A stretch of DNA of 64,000 nt from Firmicutes bacterium HGW-Firmicutes-11 (GTDB taxonomy: Bacteria > Bacillota > Clostridia > Peptostreptococcales > Anaerovoracaceae): positions 1-64,000 of the forward strand of contig PHAE01000007.1 of assembly GCA_002840285.1 (NCBI GenBank), given 5' to 3'. The number at the start of each line of letters is the position of its first letter. Within the stretch, counting starts at the first letter, position 1. The notes under the pieces are model-generated. The model was not told the DNA's origin, searched no databases, and saw only the letters and a program-made list of their open reading frames with translations. Of this stretch, positions 8,703-17,406 are shown one piece after another. The position numbers were made by a program, and so were the translations under genes.

Positions 8703-9832
8703 TATGCAAGTTCCTTTCTCGTGTTGCGATCCGCTTCCAGAATGTCCGGAAGAGTCGGATCATACATTGGATCATGTCGTTCCAGGATCCGTTCGATTCC
8801 ATTTTGTATGTCGGTAAAGCCGATCCTGCCTGCGAGGAACTGTTCCACCAGGACTTCGTTGGCGGCATTCAATGCCACCGGATAGGTTCCGCCGCTTCGC
8901 AGCGCTTCGTATGCCAGTGCAAGGCAGCGAAACGCTTGAAGATCCGGAGCCGCAAAGGTCAGTTTGCCAATTGCGACGAGATCCAGGGGAGCAACCTCAT
9001 TTCTCACTCGATTCGGGTAATGCAACGCATAGCTGATGGGGACCCGCATGTCCGGCACTCCCATCTGCGCGATGGTCGAGTGATCCGAAAACTCCACCAT
9101 CGAATGTATGATGCTCTCTCTATGGATCACCACTTCGATTTTGTCCTGAGCCAGGTCGAACAGCCAGTGAGCTTCGATGACTTCCAGCCCTTTGTTCATC
9201 ATCGTTGCTGAATCGATGGTTATTTTCTGCCCCATGACCCAGTTGGGGTGTCGCAACGCCTGTTCTCTCGTAACGCTGGCCAATTCCTTACTTGTATACC
9301 CAAAAAACGGTCCACCCGAAGCAGTCAAGAGGATCCGGCGCACCGGTTGTCCTTGATTTCCTTGCAGTGCCTGGAAGATGGCGCTGTGCTCGCTGTCTAC
9401 TGGGAGTATGTTCACGCCGGCGACTTGCGCCGCGTCCATGACGATCCCGCCCCCAGCGACAAGGGTCTCCTTGTTGGCCAATGCGATGTCTTTTTTGCTT
9501 TCGATCGCTTCCATCGTGGGAGACAGCCCCCGCATGCCCACAAGAGCGTTGAGAAGCAGGTCGTACTCTGCCGTCTCGGCAAGCTGACGCAGGCCGTCCT
9601 CGCCCCATAAAACCGTAAGCTCTTTGTGACGTCGTTGCAGTGCGCCTGCATCGGATTCAGTTTCCACGCAGACGATCCCGGGCCGATGGACCAGGATCTG
9701 TTGTTCCAGAACATCCAAGTTCCGTCCGCAACTCAAAGCCGCGACGGACAAGGATTCAGGGTTTCTCTTTATGATATCCAGAGTCTGGGTGCCGATGGAA
9801 CCGGTGGAGCCCAGAATGGCAATTCGTTTCAT
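8702..9832 (-). CDS. dxr: 1-deoxy-D-xylulose 5-phosphate reductoisomerase
   Basis: A 376-residue enzyme that makes MEP from DXP with NADPH, the committed step of the non-mevalonate pathway. The N-terminal nucleotide-binding loop reads ILGSTGSIG, and the metal-binding block PVDSEHSAIFQ and the SASGGPFF-type active-site loop (here TASGGPFF) are intact. The start ATG has GAGGA about nine bases upstream. It lies 23 bp after cdsA and is coupled to rseP. Confidence 0.97.
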   Translation of the reverse strand: MKRIAILGSTGSIGTQTLDIIKRNPESLSVAALSCGRNLDVLEQQILVHRPGIVCVETESDAGALQRRHKELTVLWGEDGLRQLAETAEYDLLLNALVGMRGLSPTMEAIESKKDIALANKETLVAGGGIVMDAAQVAGVNILPVDSEHSAIFQALQGNQGQPVRRILLTASGGPFFGYTSKELASVTREQALRHPNWVMGQKITIDSATMMNKGLEVIEAHWLFDLAQDKIEVVIHRESIIHSMVEFSDHSTIAQMGVPDMRVPISYALHYPNRVRNEVAPLDLVAIGKLTFAAPDLQAFRCLALAYEALRSGGTYPVALNAANEVLVEQFLAGRIGFTDIQNGIERILERHDPMYDPTLPDILEADRNTRKELA

Positions 9833-9855
9833 GCTTAGTTTCCTCGATCATAGGA

Positions 9856-10632
9856 TCAAACTGCAAAAAGAACAAAATAGTACACGAAGGGAGCTGCAAA
9901 CAGCACGCTGTCAAACCGGTCCAGAACGCCTCCATGTCCAGGGATCAGATCTCCATAATCCTTGATGCCCATATTTCTCTTGAACATCGAAGCCGTCAGA
10001 TCGCCAAGCTGGGCTGCCACGCTTCCCAGAAGTCCGATCAGCGCTGACTGCAGGATCAGATCCGGCATCATGATATATCCGGCAATGGTACACAAAACGA
10101 TGCTGCCGATGGTTCCGCCGATGGCTCCTTCCACTGTCTTCTTCGGACTGATCTTGGGAGACAACTTGTGCTTTCCAAAAAGGTATCCGCTGAAGTATGC
10201 CATGATATCGGTTCCAAAAGCAGCAAAAAGAACCAACCAAATCATGAGTGGGGCCTGGGACCGGTCGATCAAAACCATGTGGTAGGAGAAGAATACGACG
10301 TAAAGAACACTGATCAATGTCGCCATCCCATCCGCCAGCTTTTTTCGTTCCAATTGAAACATGGAAAAAAAGCTCGCTGCCATGACAAGAACGATCCAAA
10401 GGAGCAGAAAATCCGGTCTCGGGAAGAAATATCCTCCGATGTACAGGAGCACCGCAGCACCATAGCCGATTTTGATATCGACCTTAACATCGATCTTTTC
10501 AAACCCTCCGGCAAATTCCCGAAAGCCAAGAACGGCGATCAGAAAACAAAGCGCCCAAAGAAGCGGTCCGCCAAAATACACCACGACCAGCAGGGGAACC
10601 AGGAGCAATCCGGAAATCACTCTTGTCTTCAT
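9856..10632 (-). CDS. cdsA: phosphatidate cytidylyltransferase
   Basis: A 258-residue polytopic membrane enzyme converting phosphatidic acid and CTP into CDP-diacylglycerol for phospholipid synthesis. The CDS signature is clear near the C-terminus (SMFKRNMGIKDYGDLIPGHG then GVLDRFD). The start at 10632 is chosen because its ATG overlaps the uppS stop as ATGA; the open frame extends further upstream but only within uppS. Confidence 0.96.
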   Translation of the reverse strand: MKTRVISGLLLVPLLVVVYFGGPLLWALCFLIAVLGFREFAGGFEKIDVKVDIKIGYGAAVLLYIGGYFFPRPDFLLLWIVLVMAASFFSMFQLERKKLADGMATLISVLYVVFFSYHMVLIDRSQAPLMIWLVLFAAFGTDIMAYFSGYLFGKHKLSPKISPKKTVEGAIGGTIGSIVLCTIAGYIMMPDLILQSALIGLLGSVAAQLGDLTASMFKRNMGIKDYGDLIPGHGGVLDRFDSVLFAAPFVYYFVLFAV

Positions 10633-11339
10633 TTTACGCCTCCGAACCGGCGGGATCGTCCCTGATACTCTTCGATCGCCGCGCACAAATGCGCCGGTGT
10701 GAAATCCGGCCAATACACATCGGTAAACACAAACTCGCTGTAAGCGCTCTGCCACAGCAAGAAATTCGACAGTCTCTTTTCTCCGCTTGTCCGGATCACC
10801 AGGTCCGGATCCGGAATTCCTCTCGTATACAGGTGGTCTGAAAGCTTCTGCGCGTCGATGTCTTCGATCCGCAATCTTCCTTCCCCGACTTCCGTTGCCA
10901 AGGATCTGACTCCCTGCAAGATCTCGTCTCTGCTACCATAGTTGAGAGCAATGTGAAAGGCAAGTCCGGTATTCTCTTTCGTGCGATCCAGCGCTTCATC
11001 CAGTTTGATGACCGCCTCCCGGGGGAGAGCGCTGTAATCGCCGAGCACGGTCACTCGAACGTTGTTCTGATGAAGTTCTGCCAGTTCCTTTTCCACATAG
11101 GCGACCAGAATACGGAAAATACCTCCGACTTCGTCTTCCGGGCGTTTCCAGTTTTCCGTCGAGAATGCATAGACGGTCAGATGACCGACGCCGAGGGAGG
11201 AACAGCTTTTCACGATTTCCTTCAGTACGCCCATGCCGGCATTGTGTCCGGCCAGTCGAGGCAGAGACCGCTTTGCCGCCCAACGCCCGTTGCCATCCAT
11301 CACGATGGCAATATGCAAAGGAATTCTTTCCTTGTCCAA
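10629..11339 (-). CDS. uppS: undecaprenyl diphosphate synthase
   Basis: A 236-residue cis-prenyltransferase that makes the C55 carrier lipid for peptidoglycan. The IVMDGNGRWA motif with the catalytic aspartate is at residues 13-22, followed by HNAGM, and RTSGEKRLSNFLLWQ near the C-terminus completes the active site. It appears to start with TTG: GAGGTG lies eight bases upstream, and no ATG precedes the conserved IAIVMDG. Its product feeds cell-wall synthesis, and it overlaps cdsA by 4 nt. Confidence 0.96.
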   Translation of the reverse strand: MDKERIPLHIAIVMDGNGRWAAKRSLPRLAGHNAGMGVLKEIVKSCSSLGVGHLTVYAFSTENWKRPEDEVGGIFRILVAYVEKELAELHQNNVRVTVLGDYSALPREAVIKLDEALDRTKENTGLAFHIALNYGSRDEILQGVRSLATEVGEGRLRIEDIDAQKLSDHLYTRGIPDPDLVIRTSGEKRLSNFLLWQSAYSEFVFTDVYWPDFTPAHLCAAIEEYQGRSRRFGGVK

Positions 11340-11361
11340 AGGATTGTCACCTCAATTCAAT

Positions 11362-11394
11362 ACAGGGACGGTTTTCGTTGAAACCGTCCCCTGT
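11362..11394 (-). promoter_or_regulatory. hairpin in front of uppS
   Basis: ACAG-GGACGGTTT (11362-11374) pairs with AAACCGTCC-CTGT (11381-11394), a 13-bp stem with one bulged base. It sits between the stop of the small gene at 11402 and the uppS ribosome site. No T-run follows on the minus strand, so it is not a classical terminator; RNA processing or translational tuning is more likely. Confidence 0.55.
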
Positions 11395-11401
11395 CTGCCT
11401 G

Positions 11402-11596
11402 TTATCGGAAGGAATCCGGCACCCTACATACCGTCAAGCGATAGATGCCGTCACGGATCTCCTGACGAATGACCTTTTCGATCCCGTCGGGAGGGTCTCC
11501 AAAGGGCGTTTTCGTCATCAGTATTTCGTACTCTGCTTCCGCTTCCTGTAGCAGTTTTATAGCGATCCTAAGATCGGTGCCCAGAAGATCGATCAT
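11402..11596 (-). CDS. small hypothetical protein between frr and uppS
   Basis: A 64-residue acidic protein without a domain I recognise. Predicted features are a helical N-terminal half (LGTDLRIAIKLLQEAEAEYE) and a C-terminal half ending in YRLTVCRVPDSF. It looks genuine: GGAGG precedes the ATG, which overlaps the frr stop (TGATG), and the frame lies tightly packed inside a conserved operon. A TTG one codon earlier is an alternative start. The function is unknown. Confidence 0.65.
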   Translation of the reverse strand: MIDLLGTDLRIAIKLLQEAEAEYEILMTKTPFGDPPDGIEKVIRQEIRDGIYRLTVCRVPDSFR

Positions 11597-12150
11597 CAAA
11601 CCTCCAGGATCTCTTTTTCCTTTTGTGCAATGATATCGTCGATGTCTTTGATACAGGCATCGGTTTTCTTCTGCACTTGATCCAGATCGTGCTTCAAATC
11701 GTCTTCCGTCAATTCTCCGGCTTTTTCCTGCTTTTTCAGTGAATCGTTGGCATCCCGTCGTTCGTTGCGGACGGCGACTTTTGCGTCTTCGCCCATTTTA
11801 CGGATCAGCTTTGTCAGCTCTTTTCTCCGCTCTTCGGTTACCTGAGGTATGACCAGTCGTATCGACTTTCCATCATTGGAAGGATTGATCCCCAGATTTG
11901 CCATATTGATCGCTTTTTCGATGTCCTGGATCGACTTGGGATCAAAAGGAGCGATCAGAAGGGTCCTCGGCTCCGGTGCCGAGACGTTTGCTATGTTTTT
12001 CAAAGGTGAAGGAACGCCATAGTAGTCGACCATGACCTTGTCCAGCAAAGCGGGATTGGCTCTCCCTGCACGTACTGTGTTCAGGTCTTCCTTCAGCACT
12101 GATTTTGTCTTTTCCATTTTTGTGGTGAGATCAGAAATTGTATCTCTCAT
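11596..12150 (-). CDS. frr: ribosome recycling factor
   Basis: A 184-residue protein that, with EF-G, splits post-termination ribosomes. It begins with the usual long helix (KMEKTKSVLKEDLNTVRAGR), where RAGRANPALLD is the family hallmark, and ends with the three-helix-bundle segment. Length matches the family exactly. TAAGGAGG lies eight bases before the ATG. It is followed by the small gene at 11402 and preceded by pyrH, the standard order. Confidence 0.98.
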   Translation of the reverse strand: MRDTISDLTTKMEKTKSVLKEDLNTVRAGRANPALLDKVMVDYYGVPSPLKNIANVSAPEPRTLLIAPFDPKSIQDIEKAINMANLGINPSNDGKSIRLVIPQVTEERRKELTKLIRKMGEDAKVAVRNERRDANDSLKKQEKAGELTEDDLKHDLDQVQKKTDACIKDIDDIIAQKEKEILEV

Positions 12151-12176
12151 GTTTTGATCCTCCTTACTTGTTACGT

Positions 12177-12881
12177 CTACTCAACTATGGTGCCGATTTT
12201 TTCGCCGCACACCGCTTTTACCACATTGTTTTCGCCAAAGAGACTGAACACGTGGATCGGGATGTGGTTGTCCATACATAAGGATGCTGCAGTGGAGTCC
12301 ATGACCCCCAGGGCTTTGTCCAGCAGGTCCTTGTGATTGAGGCGTTCAAAGGGTTTTGCATTTTTATTGGTCTGTGGATCATCATCGTAGACTGCGTCGA
12401 CATTCTTTGCCAACAGTATGACATCAGCTTCGATCTCCGCTGCCCGCAATGCCGCTGTGGTATCTGTCGAAAAGAACGGATTTCCGGTGCCTGCCGCGAA
12501 AATGACCACGATGTTTTTTTCCAGATGGCTGATGGCTTTTCGACGGATGTAGGGTTCGGCCACTTCTTTCATTTCGATGGCAGTTTGAACTCTCGTCGGG
12601 ATCCCCAGGGTTTCGAAGGCATCCTGCAATGCGAGAGCGTTGATGCAGGTCGCCAGCATCCCCATGTAGTCGGCTGTCGCTCGGTCCATGCTCTTGCTTG
12701 TGCGGCCGCGCCAGAAGTTTCCCCCTCCAACGACCACAGCGATCTGTACGCCGAGATCCAGAACCTGTTTCACCTGCTCGGCTACCATGTTCAGCATGGT
12801 CTCATCCAGCCCGAATTTGTTTTCTCCGGCCAGCGCTTCCCCACTGATCTTCAGCACGATCCTCTTGTATTTTGGCTTCAT
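12177..12881 (-). CDS. pyrH: UMP kinase
   Basis: A 234-residue amino-acid-kinase-fold enzyme that phosphorylates UMP to UDP. It shows the N-terminal ISGEAL, the phosphate-binding [10 protein letters not shown] and the nucleotide-site [17 protein letters not shown]. The ribosome site GAGGAGG is well placed. It lies 26 bp upstream of frr and behind the hairpin at 12906-12935. Confidence 0.97.
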   Translation of the reverse strand: MKPKYKRIVLKISGEALAGENKFGLDETMLNMVAEQVKQVLDLGVQIAVVVGGGNFWRGRTSKSMDRATADYMGMLATCINALALQDAFETLGIPTRVQTAIEMKEVAEPYIRRKAISHLEKNIVVIFAAGTGNPFFSTDTTAALRAAEIEADVILLAKNVDAVYDDDPQTNKNAKPFERLNHKDLLDKALGVMDSTAASLCMDNHIPIHVFSLFGENNVVKAVCGEKIGTIVE

Positions 12882-12905
12882 AGTCCCTCCTCGCTAAAAA
12901 TTGAC

Positions 12906-12935
12906 TTAAGAAAAGGACACTATGCGCAGTGTCCT
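12906..12935 (-). terminator. terminator of rpsB-tsf
   Basis: AGGACACT (12914-12921) and AGTGTCCT (12928-12935) form an 8-bp stem with a 6-base loop, followed on the minus strand by TTTTCTT. A TATAAT (12939-12944, minus) just upstream lacks a good -35 box; if it is active, this hairpin would instead be in the pyrH leader and act as an attenuator. Confidence 0.75.
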
Positions 12936-12957
12936 CTCATTATACCATATTCGCTTT

Positions 12958-13872
12958 TTAGTTGTTCATCTGTTTTGCAACTTCTTCTGCAAAATTTTCT
13001 TCCTTCTTTTCGATACCTTCGCCTACTTCGAATCGTATCATCTCTACGACCTTGATCGGTTTCCCGAGGGTGTTTGCGGTCTCCTCGATGTACTGACAAA
13101 CGCTGACGTCTCCGTTTTTAACAAACTTCTGCTCGATCAGACAGGTCTCTTTCAATTCCTTCTTCAGACGACCGGCGACCATTTTTTCTACGATCTCCTG
13201 TGGCTTGCCTTCGTTGAGCGCCTGTTGGATCAAAATGTTCCGTTCGCTCTCGATGTAGGCAGGATCCACTCCCGACTCGTCGATGAAACGCGGACTCATT
13301 GATGCAACCTGCATAGCGACATCTCTGCCCATGGAAAAGACGTCTTCTTTGGAAGCTTCGGTTTCAAACCCTACGACGACACCGATCTTACCGTTGCCAT
13401 GGGTATATCCCACGTAAACGACGCCGGGGTCGCTGCATTTGACGAATCTTCGAATGCTCATGTTTTCACCGATCTTGGCGATTTTTGCATTCAGCGCGTC
13501 GGAAACGGTTCCTTCGTTCTGGAACGGTGTTGCCAGCAGTGCATCCACATCAGCGATGTCGTGAGCAAGAACCATCGTAGCAAGATCGTTGACAAAGGAA
13601 ACAAACTCTTCGTTTTTCGCAACGAAGTCGGTTTCTGAATTTACTTCAATGATCGCTGCTTTTGTGCCATCTTCAGCGAAAACCGGCTGAACAAGTCCTT
13701 GCGAAGCGACTCTTCCCGCTTTCTTTGCAGCTTTCGCCAGTCCTTTTTCCCGAAGCAATTCGATGGCTTTTTCGATATTGCCATCGGTCTCGGTCAGAAC
13801 GTTTTTACAATCCATCATGCCTGCGCCGGTTCGTTCGCGCAGCTCTTTTACCATTCCTGCAGTAACAGCCAT
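12958..13872 (-). CDS. tsf: elongation factor Ts
   Basis: A 304-residue guanine-nucleotide exchange factor for EF-Tu. The N-terminal UBA-like domain carries VKELRERTGAGMMDCKNVL, and the core has the TDFVAKNEEF signature. The ATG at 13872 is preferred over in-frame starts further upstream, since GGAGG lies nine bases before it and the family begins there. It is co-transcribed with rpsB. Confidence 0.98.
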   Translation of the reverse strand: MAVTAGMVKELRERTGAGMMDCKNVLTETDGNIEKAIELLREKGLAKAAKKAGRVASQGLVQPVFAEDGTKAAIIEVNSETDFVAKNEEFVSFVNDLATMVLAHDIADVDALLATPFQNEGTVSDALNAKIAKIGENMSIRRFVKCSDPGVVYVGYTHGNGKIGVVVGFETEASKEDVFSMGRDVAMQVASMSPRFIDESGVDPAYIESERNILIQQALNEGKPQEIVEKMVAGRLKKELKETCLIEQKFVKNGDVSVCQYIEETANTLGKPIKVVEMIRFEVGEGIEKKEENFAEEVAKQMNN

Positions 13873-13891
13873 ACGATTGGCCTCCTTCTCT

Positions 13892-14662
13892 TTACTCTTC
13901 GGTTTCGGTTTCTTCGTCTTCAACAACGTCATCGGAAGCAACTTCCGCAGCGGTGGTCAGAGGGCCTTCGTCGAAGGATTCACCCTGCTTTGCTTCAATG
14001 ACAGCATCCGCCATTCTGCCGGCGATCAACTTGACTGCGCGGATCGCATCGTCGTTGGCGGGGATGATGTAGTCTACATCGTCAGGATCGCAATTGGTAT
14101 CTACGATGCCGATGATGGGAATTCCAAGGATACGGGCTTCTTTCACTGCGATTTTTTCCTTCTTGGGATCGACGACGAAGATTGCGCCTGGCATACCCTT
14201 CATGTCTTTGATCCCGCCCAGGAACTTTTCGAGACGGTCTCCTTCTGCGCGAAGTTTGAGGACTTCTTTCTTCGTGAGAGCGCTGAACGTACCGTCGGTT
14301 TCCATCTCGCGGATCTCTTTCAGTCTCTTGATCCGAAGAGAAATGGTTTTATAGTTGGTCAGCATGCCGCCGAGCCATCTTTCGTTTACATAGAACATCC
14401 CGCAGCGCTTTGCTTCATCAGCGATTGCCGACTGCGCCTGCTTCTTTGTTCCGATGAACAGGATCGGTTTGCCGCTTTCGGTGATTTCTTTCATGAAGCT
14501 GTAAGCTTCGTCGATTTTCTTTACGGTTTTCTGGAGATCGATGATGTAGATCCCGTTCCGTTCCGTGAAGATGTAGGGAGCCATTTTCGGGTTCCATCTT
14601 CTGGTCTGATGACCAAAATGGACACCGGCTTCCAATAGTTGTTTCATAGAGATGATTGCCAT
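13892..14662 (-). CDS. rpsB: 30S ribosomal protein S2
   Basis: A 256-residue S2. It begins [20 protein letters not shown], carries the [12 protein letters not shown] signature, and has an acidic tail of about 30 residues at the C-terminus, a common length variation. AGGAGGAATC precedes the ATG. It heads the rpsB-tsf unit and has its own promoter and a structured leader. Confidence 0.98.
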   Translation of the reverse strand: MAIISMKQLLEAGVHFGHQTRRWNPKMAPYIFTERNGIYIIDLQKTVKKIDEAYSFMKEITESGKPILFIGTKKQAQSAIADEAKRCGMFYVNERWLGGMLTNYKTISLRIKRLKEIREMETDGTFSALTKKEVLKLRAEGDRLEKFLGGIKDMKGMPGAIFVVDPKKEKIAVKEARILGIPIIGIVDTNCDPDDVDYIIPANDDAIRAVKLIAGRMADAVIEAKQGESFDEGPLTTAAEVASDDVVEDEETETEE

Positions 14663-14756
14663 TTTTGATTCCTCCTGGTTTTTTCCTCCACCCTGTGTTC
14701 CCTTTGAGCAACCCGATGGGCACCGGCTCGCAAGTGACAGGATGTGTGTATTGATC

Positions 14757-14777
14757 GTCTGCAGTTTGTCTGCAGAC
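14757..14777 (-). promoter_or_regulatory. hairpin at the start of the rpsB leader
   Basis: GTCTGCAG (14757-14764) and CTGCAGAC (14770-14777) form a perfect 8-bp stem with a 5-base loop. It would lie at the very 5' end of the transcript made from the promoter at 14786-14814, some 95 bases before the rpsB ATG. Autoregulation by S2 or mRNA protection is possible but unproven. Confidence 0.5.
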
Positions 14778-14785
14778 CACGAAAT

Positions 14786-14814
14786 ACTATACTATATTCC
14801 TTTGCAGAATACAA
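14786..14814 (-). promoter_or_regulatory. rpsB promoter
   Basis: Minus strand: -35 TTGTAT (14809-14814), 17-base spacer, -10 TATAGT (14786-14791). It begins directly after the tcdA stop codon, so rpsB-tsf can be expressed independently of the upstream genes. Confidence 0.8.
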
Positions 14815-14817
14815 GCA

Positions 14818-15513
14818 TTAATGTAAAAGATCTTTCACGATTTCTGCGGCGAGAAGCAACCCGGCAGACGCTGGTACGAAGGCGATGCTCGCTGGTGTCA
14901 CCGGTTCCCCTTCGAAGGTTTCCGATCGAACCGGAGGCTCGTCGGAATACACAACTTTAAGATCCTTGATTCCGATCATTCCAAGTTCCTTACGCATTTT
15001 TTTTGCGAGCGGGCAGGTGTGGGTCTTGTCGATCGTCGTGATCCGTAATCGTCCCGGATCCACCTTGTTTCCGGTTCCCATGGACGAGATCACCGGGATG
15101 CCCAGTCGCTTAGCTTCTGTGATGACTGCCAGTTTCGCCGGCACGTCATCGATGGCATCCGCAATGTAATCCCAGTCTTGCAGATGGAAGCCGGAAAGGT
15201 TCTCTTCTGTGACACAGAGCGGAAAAGTCCGGACATCGATCTCGGGATCGATATCAAGAAGGCGTTCCTTCATGACTTCCACTTTTGATCTTCCGAAGGT
15301 ACTATGCAGTGCGATGATCTGACGGTTGCAATTGGAAGGATCTACGACATCTTTGTCAACGATCCCCAATGTCCCGATCCCCGATCTGGCCAGGGCTTCG
15401 ATCAGATGACCGCCAACACCGCCGATCCCGAATACGAGTACACGGCGTTTGGCCAGTCTTTCCAGATTGTCCGTTCCGATCAGGCGCTCCGTACGACGAA
15501 ATATCTCTTTCAC
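14818..15513 (-). CDS. tcdA: tRNA threonylcarbamoyladenosine dehydratase (TcdA/CsdL)
   Basis: A 231-residue ThiF/E1-like enzyme that cyclises t6A37 to ct6A in tRNA using ATP. It has the nucleotide-binding VFGIGGVGGHLIEALARSG, then DKDVVDPSNCNRQ, and the adenylation-site MGTGNKVDP. The C-terminal two-cysteine zinc site of longer ThiF relatives is not obvious, which fits the TcdA group. The GTG start overlaps the rpoZ stop by one base (TAGTG). Confidence 0.9.
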   Translation of the reverse strand: MKEIFRRTERLIGTDNLERLAKRRVLVFGIGGVGGHLIEALARSGIGTLGIVDKDVVDPSNCNRQIIALHSTFGRSKVEVMKERLLDIDPEIDVRTFPLCVTEENLSGFHLQDWDYIADAIDDVPAKLAVITEAKRLGIPVISSMGTGNKVDPGRLRITTIDKTHTCPLAKKMRKELGMIGIKDLKVVYSDEPPVRSETFEGEPVTPASIAFVPASAGLLLAAEIVKDLLH

Positions 15514-15707
15514 TATTCTCCCCGTTTATAGGTGATCAGGTCCTCTGCGATCTCATGGACGGCAATGGAAACGGGTCGCTCGACGTCGATATCCACAAGG
15601 CTCGGTTTTCCTTCGATGATGTCTCTTGCCCGTTTCGCGGCCATCATGGCCAGGGTGTACCTGCTGTCTGCTTTTTGCTTCATCAGGTTGATGGATGGTT
15701 CCAGCAT
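15513..15707 (-). CDS. rpoZ: RNA polymerase omega subunit
   Basis: A 64-residue omega subunit that helps fold beta-prime. It shows the conserved MAAKRARDI helix and the PVSIAVHEIAEDLI C-terminal block. TAGGAGGAACGAAT precedes the ATG. It sits 21 bp after gmk, the usual neighbourhood, but coaBC-priA do not follow; tcdA does. Confidence 0.93.
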   Translation of the reverse strand: MLEPSINLMKQKADSRYTLAMMAAKRARDIIEGKPSLVDIDVERPVSIAVHEIAEDLITYKRGE

Positions 15708-15728
15708 ATTCGTTCCTCCTATGTTTGT

Positions 15729-16337
15729 TTATAACTCTTTTCTGTACTGTTCGATGAGTTCGTAAATGCTTTCCGATACCCGGGAATGCTCTGCTTTTAC
15801 GATGGCAGCCACCCGGGACACTGCCTCTGAGAGGTCGCCGTTCACAACGCAGTAATCGTATTTATCGATATAGGACACTTCCTTGAGCGCTTCTCCCAGT
15901 CTCAGGTTGATGGATTCTTCCGATTCCGAGCCGCGGCCGGTGATCCGCTTTCGCAGTTCCGACATCGACGGAGGGAGAATGAAGATAAAAATCCCGGCGG
16001 GATAGTTTTTTCGAATTTGGAGGGCTCCCTGTATGTCGATCTCAAGAACTACATCTCGCCCCATCTCCAGTTTTTTCATCACAGCATCTTTGGGTGTTCC
16101 GTAATGTTTGCCATAGACTGTGGCATATTCCAAAAATCCCCCTTTGTCTCTTACTTTGAAAAACTCTTCTTCCGAGACAAAATAATAACTGACACCGTCT
16201 TTTTCAAAAGGTCGCGGATCCCTGGTCGTCATGGATACCGACAGATCGATGTTGCTGTCTTTCGCAAGTTGTTTGCATATCGTGCCTTTGCCGGCGCCCG
16301 AAGGTCCGGAAACCACAAACAGCAGGCCTTTGTACAT
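15729..16337 (-). CDS. gmk: guanylate kinase
   Basis: A 202-residue P-loop kinase converting GMP to GDP. The Walker A motif GPSGAGKGT is at residues 11-19, and the GMP-binding core has TTRDPRPFEKDGVSYYF and EIDIQGALQI. AAGGAG lies before the ATG, and a clean promoter lies 40 bases further upstream. Confidence 0.97.
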   Translation of the reverse strand: MYKGLLFVVSGPSGAGKGTICKQLAKDSNIDLSVSMTTRDPRPFEKDGVSYYFVSEEEFFKVRDKGGFLEYATVYGKHYGTPKDAVMKKLEMGRDVVLEIDIQGALQIRKNYPAGIFIFILPPSMSELRKRITGRGSESEESINLRLGEALKEVSYIDKYDYCVVNGDLSEAVSRVAAIVKAEHSRVSESIYELIEQYRKEL

Positions 16338-16376
16338 GGGCGGCTCCTTCCAGTGGATCTGTATTCTTGAAACTTT

Positions 16377-16405
16377 ATTATACCCTAAATAAGGGTTGAA
16401 ATCAA
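16377..16405 (-). promoter_or_regulatory. promoter of gmk-rpoZ-tcdA
   Basis: Minus strand: -35 TTGATT (16400-16405), 17-base spacer, -10 TATAAT (16377-16382), 40 bases before the gmk ATG and just past the yicC stop. Confidence 0.8.
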
Positions 16406-16408
16406 ATG

Positions 16409-17293
16409 CTATTCAATGTTCTGTACTTGTTCTCTGATTTTCTCGATCTCGCTTTTCATTTCGACGACCCAGTTGGTGACTTCCACATCGTTGGCCTTCG
16501 ATCCGATGGTGTTTGCTTCCCGGTTCATTTCCTGTACCAGAAAATCCAGCTTCTTGCCGTCGGGCTGGTTGCTTTCTGCGAGAATCTTATGCAGCTGCCG
16601 TATATGGCTCTCCAGACGGACCACTTCCTCTGTGATGCTCGCCTTGTCTGCAAAGATCGCTGCTTCCAACAGGATCCTGTCATCCGGGACCTCGATGACC
16701 CCCTTTACCAACTCACTGATTCGTTCCCTGAGCTTATCCGCATACACGGCTGCCATTACCGGCGCTCTGTCGCGGATGATGGCTGCCAAATCAAGAATAT
16801 GCGATCCGCGCATCAGGATGTCCTTTGCCAGTTCTTCCCCTTCCAGTATCCGCATTTCGTTCAATTGCTGCACCGCCGCCGTTACCGGAACGGTCAGGCT
16901 CTGGATCACTTCTTCTTCCTCTTCGATGTCGGAGACCGTACGAAGAACATCCGGCATGGAAGCCAGAAGCGACACGGTGATTTCTCCCTCGAGGCCCAGT
17001 TCTCGTTTCAATTCAACAAGATTGTCATAATACCGTTTCGCTGCCGGCGTGTTCAATCGAACTGCAACATCGTCACCGGCGACGGATTCGATCATGATCG
17101 AGACTTCGATCTTCCCTCGTCTTGCGATCTCCTTGACGATTGCTTTGATTCGTTCTTCTGCGAAGGAATACCGCCTTGGCATCTTGATGGTGATGTCATT
17201 GAACCTGTGATTGACGGATTTGATCTCAACCGTGATATTGCGTTTTCCATCAGTAAATTCGCTTCGACCAAAGCCGGTCATGCTCTTGATCAT
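16409..17293 (-). CDS. YicC/YloC-family endoribonuclease
   Basis: A 294-residue member of the YicC family, some of which are endoribonucleases acting in mRNA turnover. It begins with the hallmark MIKSMTGFGRSE and has the C-terminal DUF1732 block with GSKANDVEVTNWVVEMKSEIEKIREQVQNIE-type helices (positions about 260-294). The ATG at 17293 follows GGAG at six bases; the frame reads further upstream but without conservation. The remA gene, often found between yicC and gmk, is missing here. A possible promoter is TATAAT at 17338-17343 on the minus strand. Confidence 0.9.
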   Translation of the reverse strand: MIKSMTGFGRSEFTDGKRNITVEIKSVNHRFNDITIKMPRRYSFAEERIKAIVKEIARRGKIEVSIMIESVAGDDVAVRLNTPAAKRYYDNLVELKRELGLEGEITVSLLASMPDVLRTVSDIEEEEEVIQSLTVPVTAAVQQLNEMRILEGEELAKDILMRGSHILDLAAIIRDRAPVMAAVYADKLRERISELVKGVIEVPDDRILLEAAIFADKASITEEVVRLESHIRQLHKILAESNQPDGKKLDFLVQEMNREANTIGSKANDVEVTNWVVEMKSEIEKIREQVQNIE

Positions 17294-17406
17294 CCTGCTC
17301 TCCTTCTCTTTCCAAAGAATCCATGGTATCATATGGTATTATACCTTGGGTCCTCACAATTGGCTACTGCAAAATCTGCCGGTGCAGGACCGGAGAGGAG
17401 CTCTGA

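Noticed and set aside
13763-14638. 291-codon plus-strand frame covering rpsB and the start of tsf
   Set aside because: Antisense of two ribosomal/translation genes.
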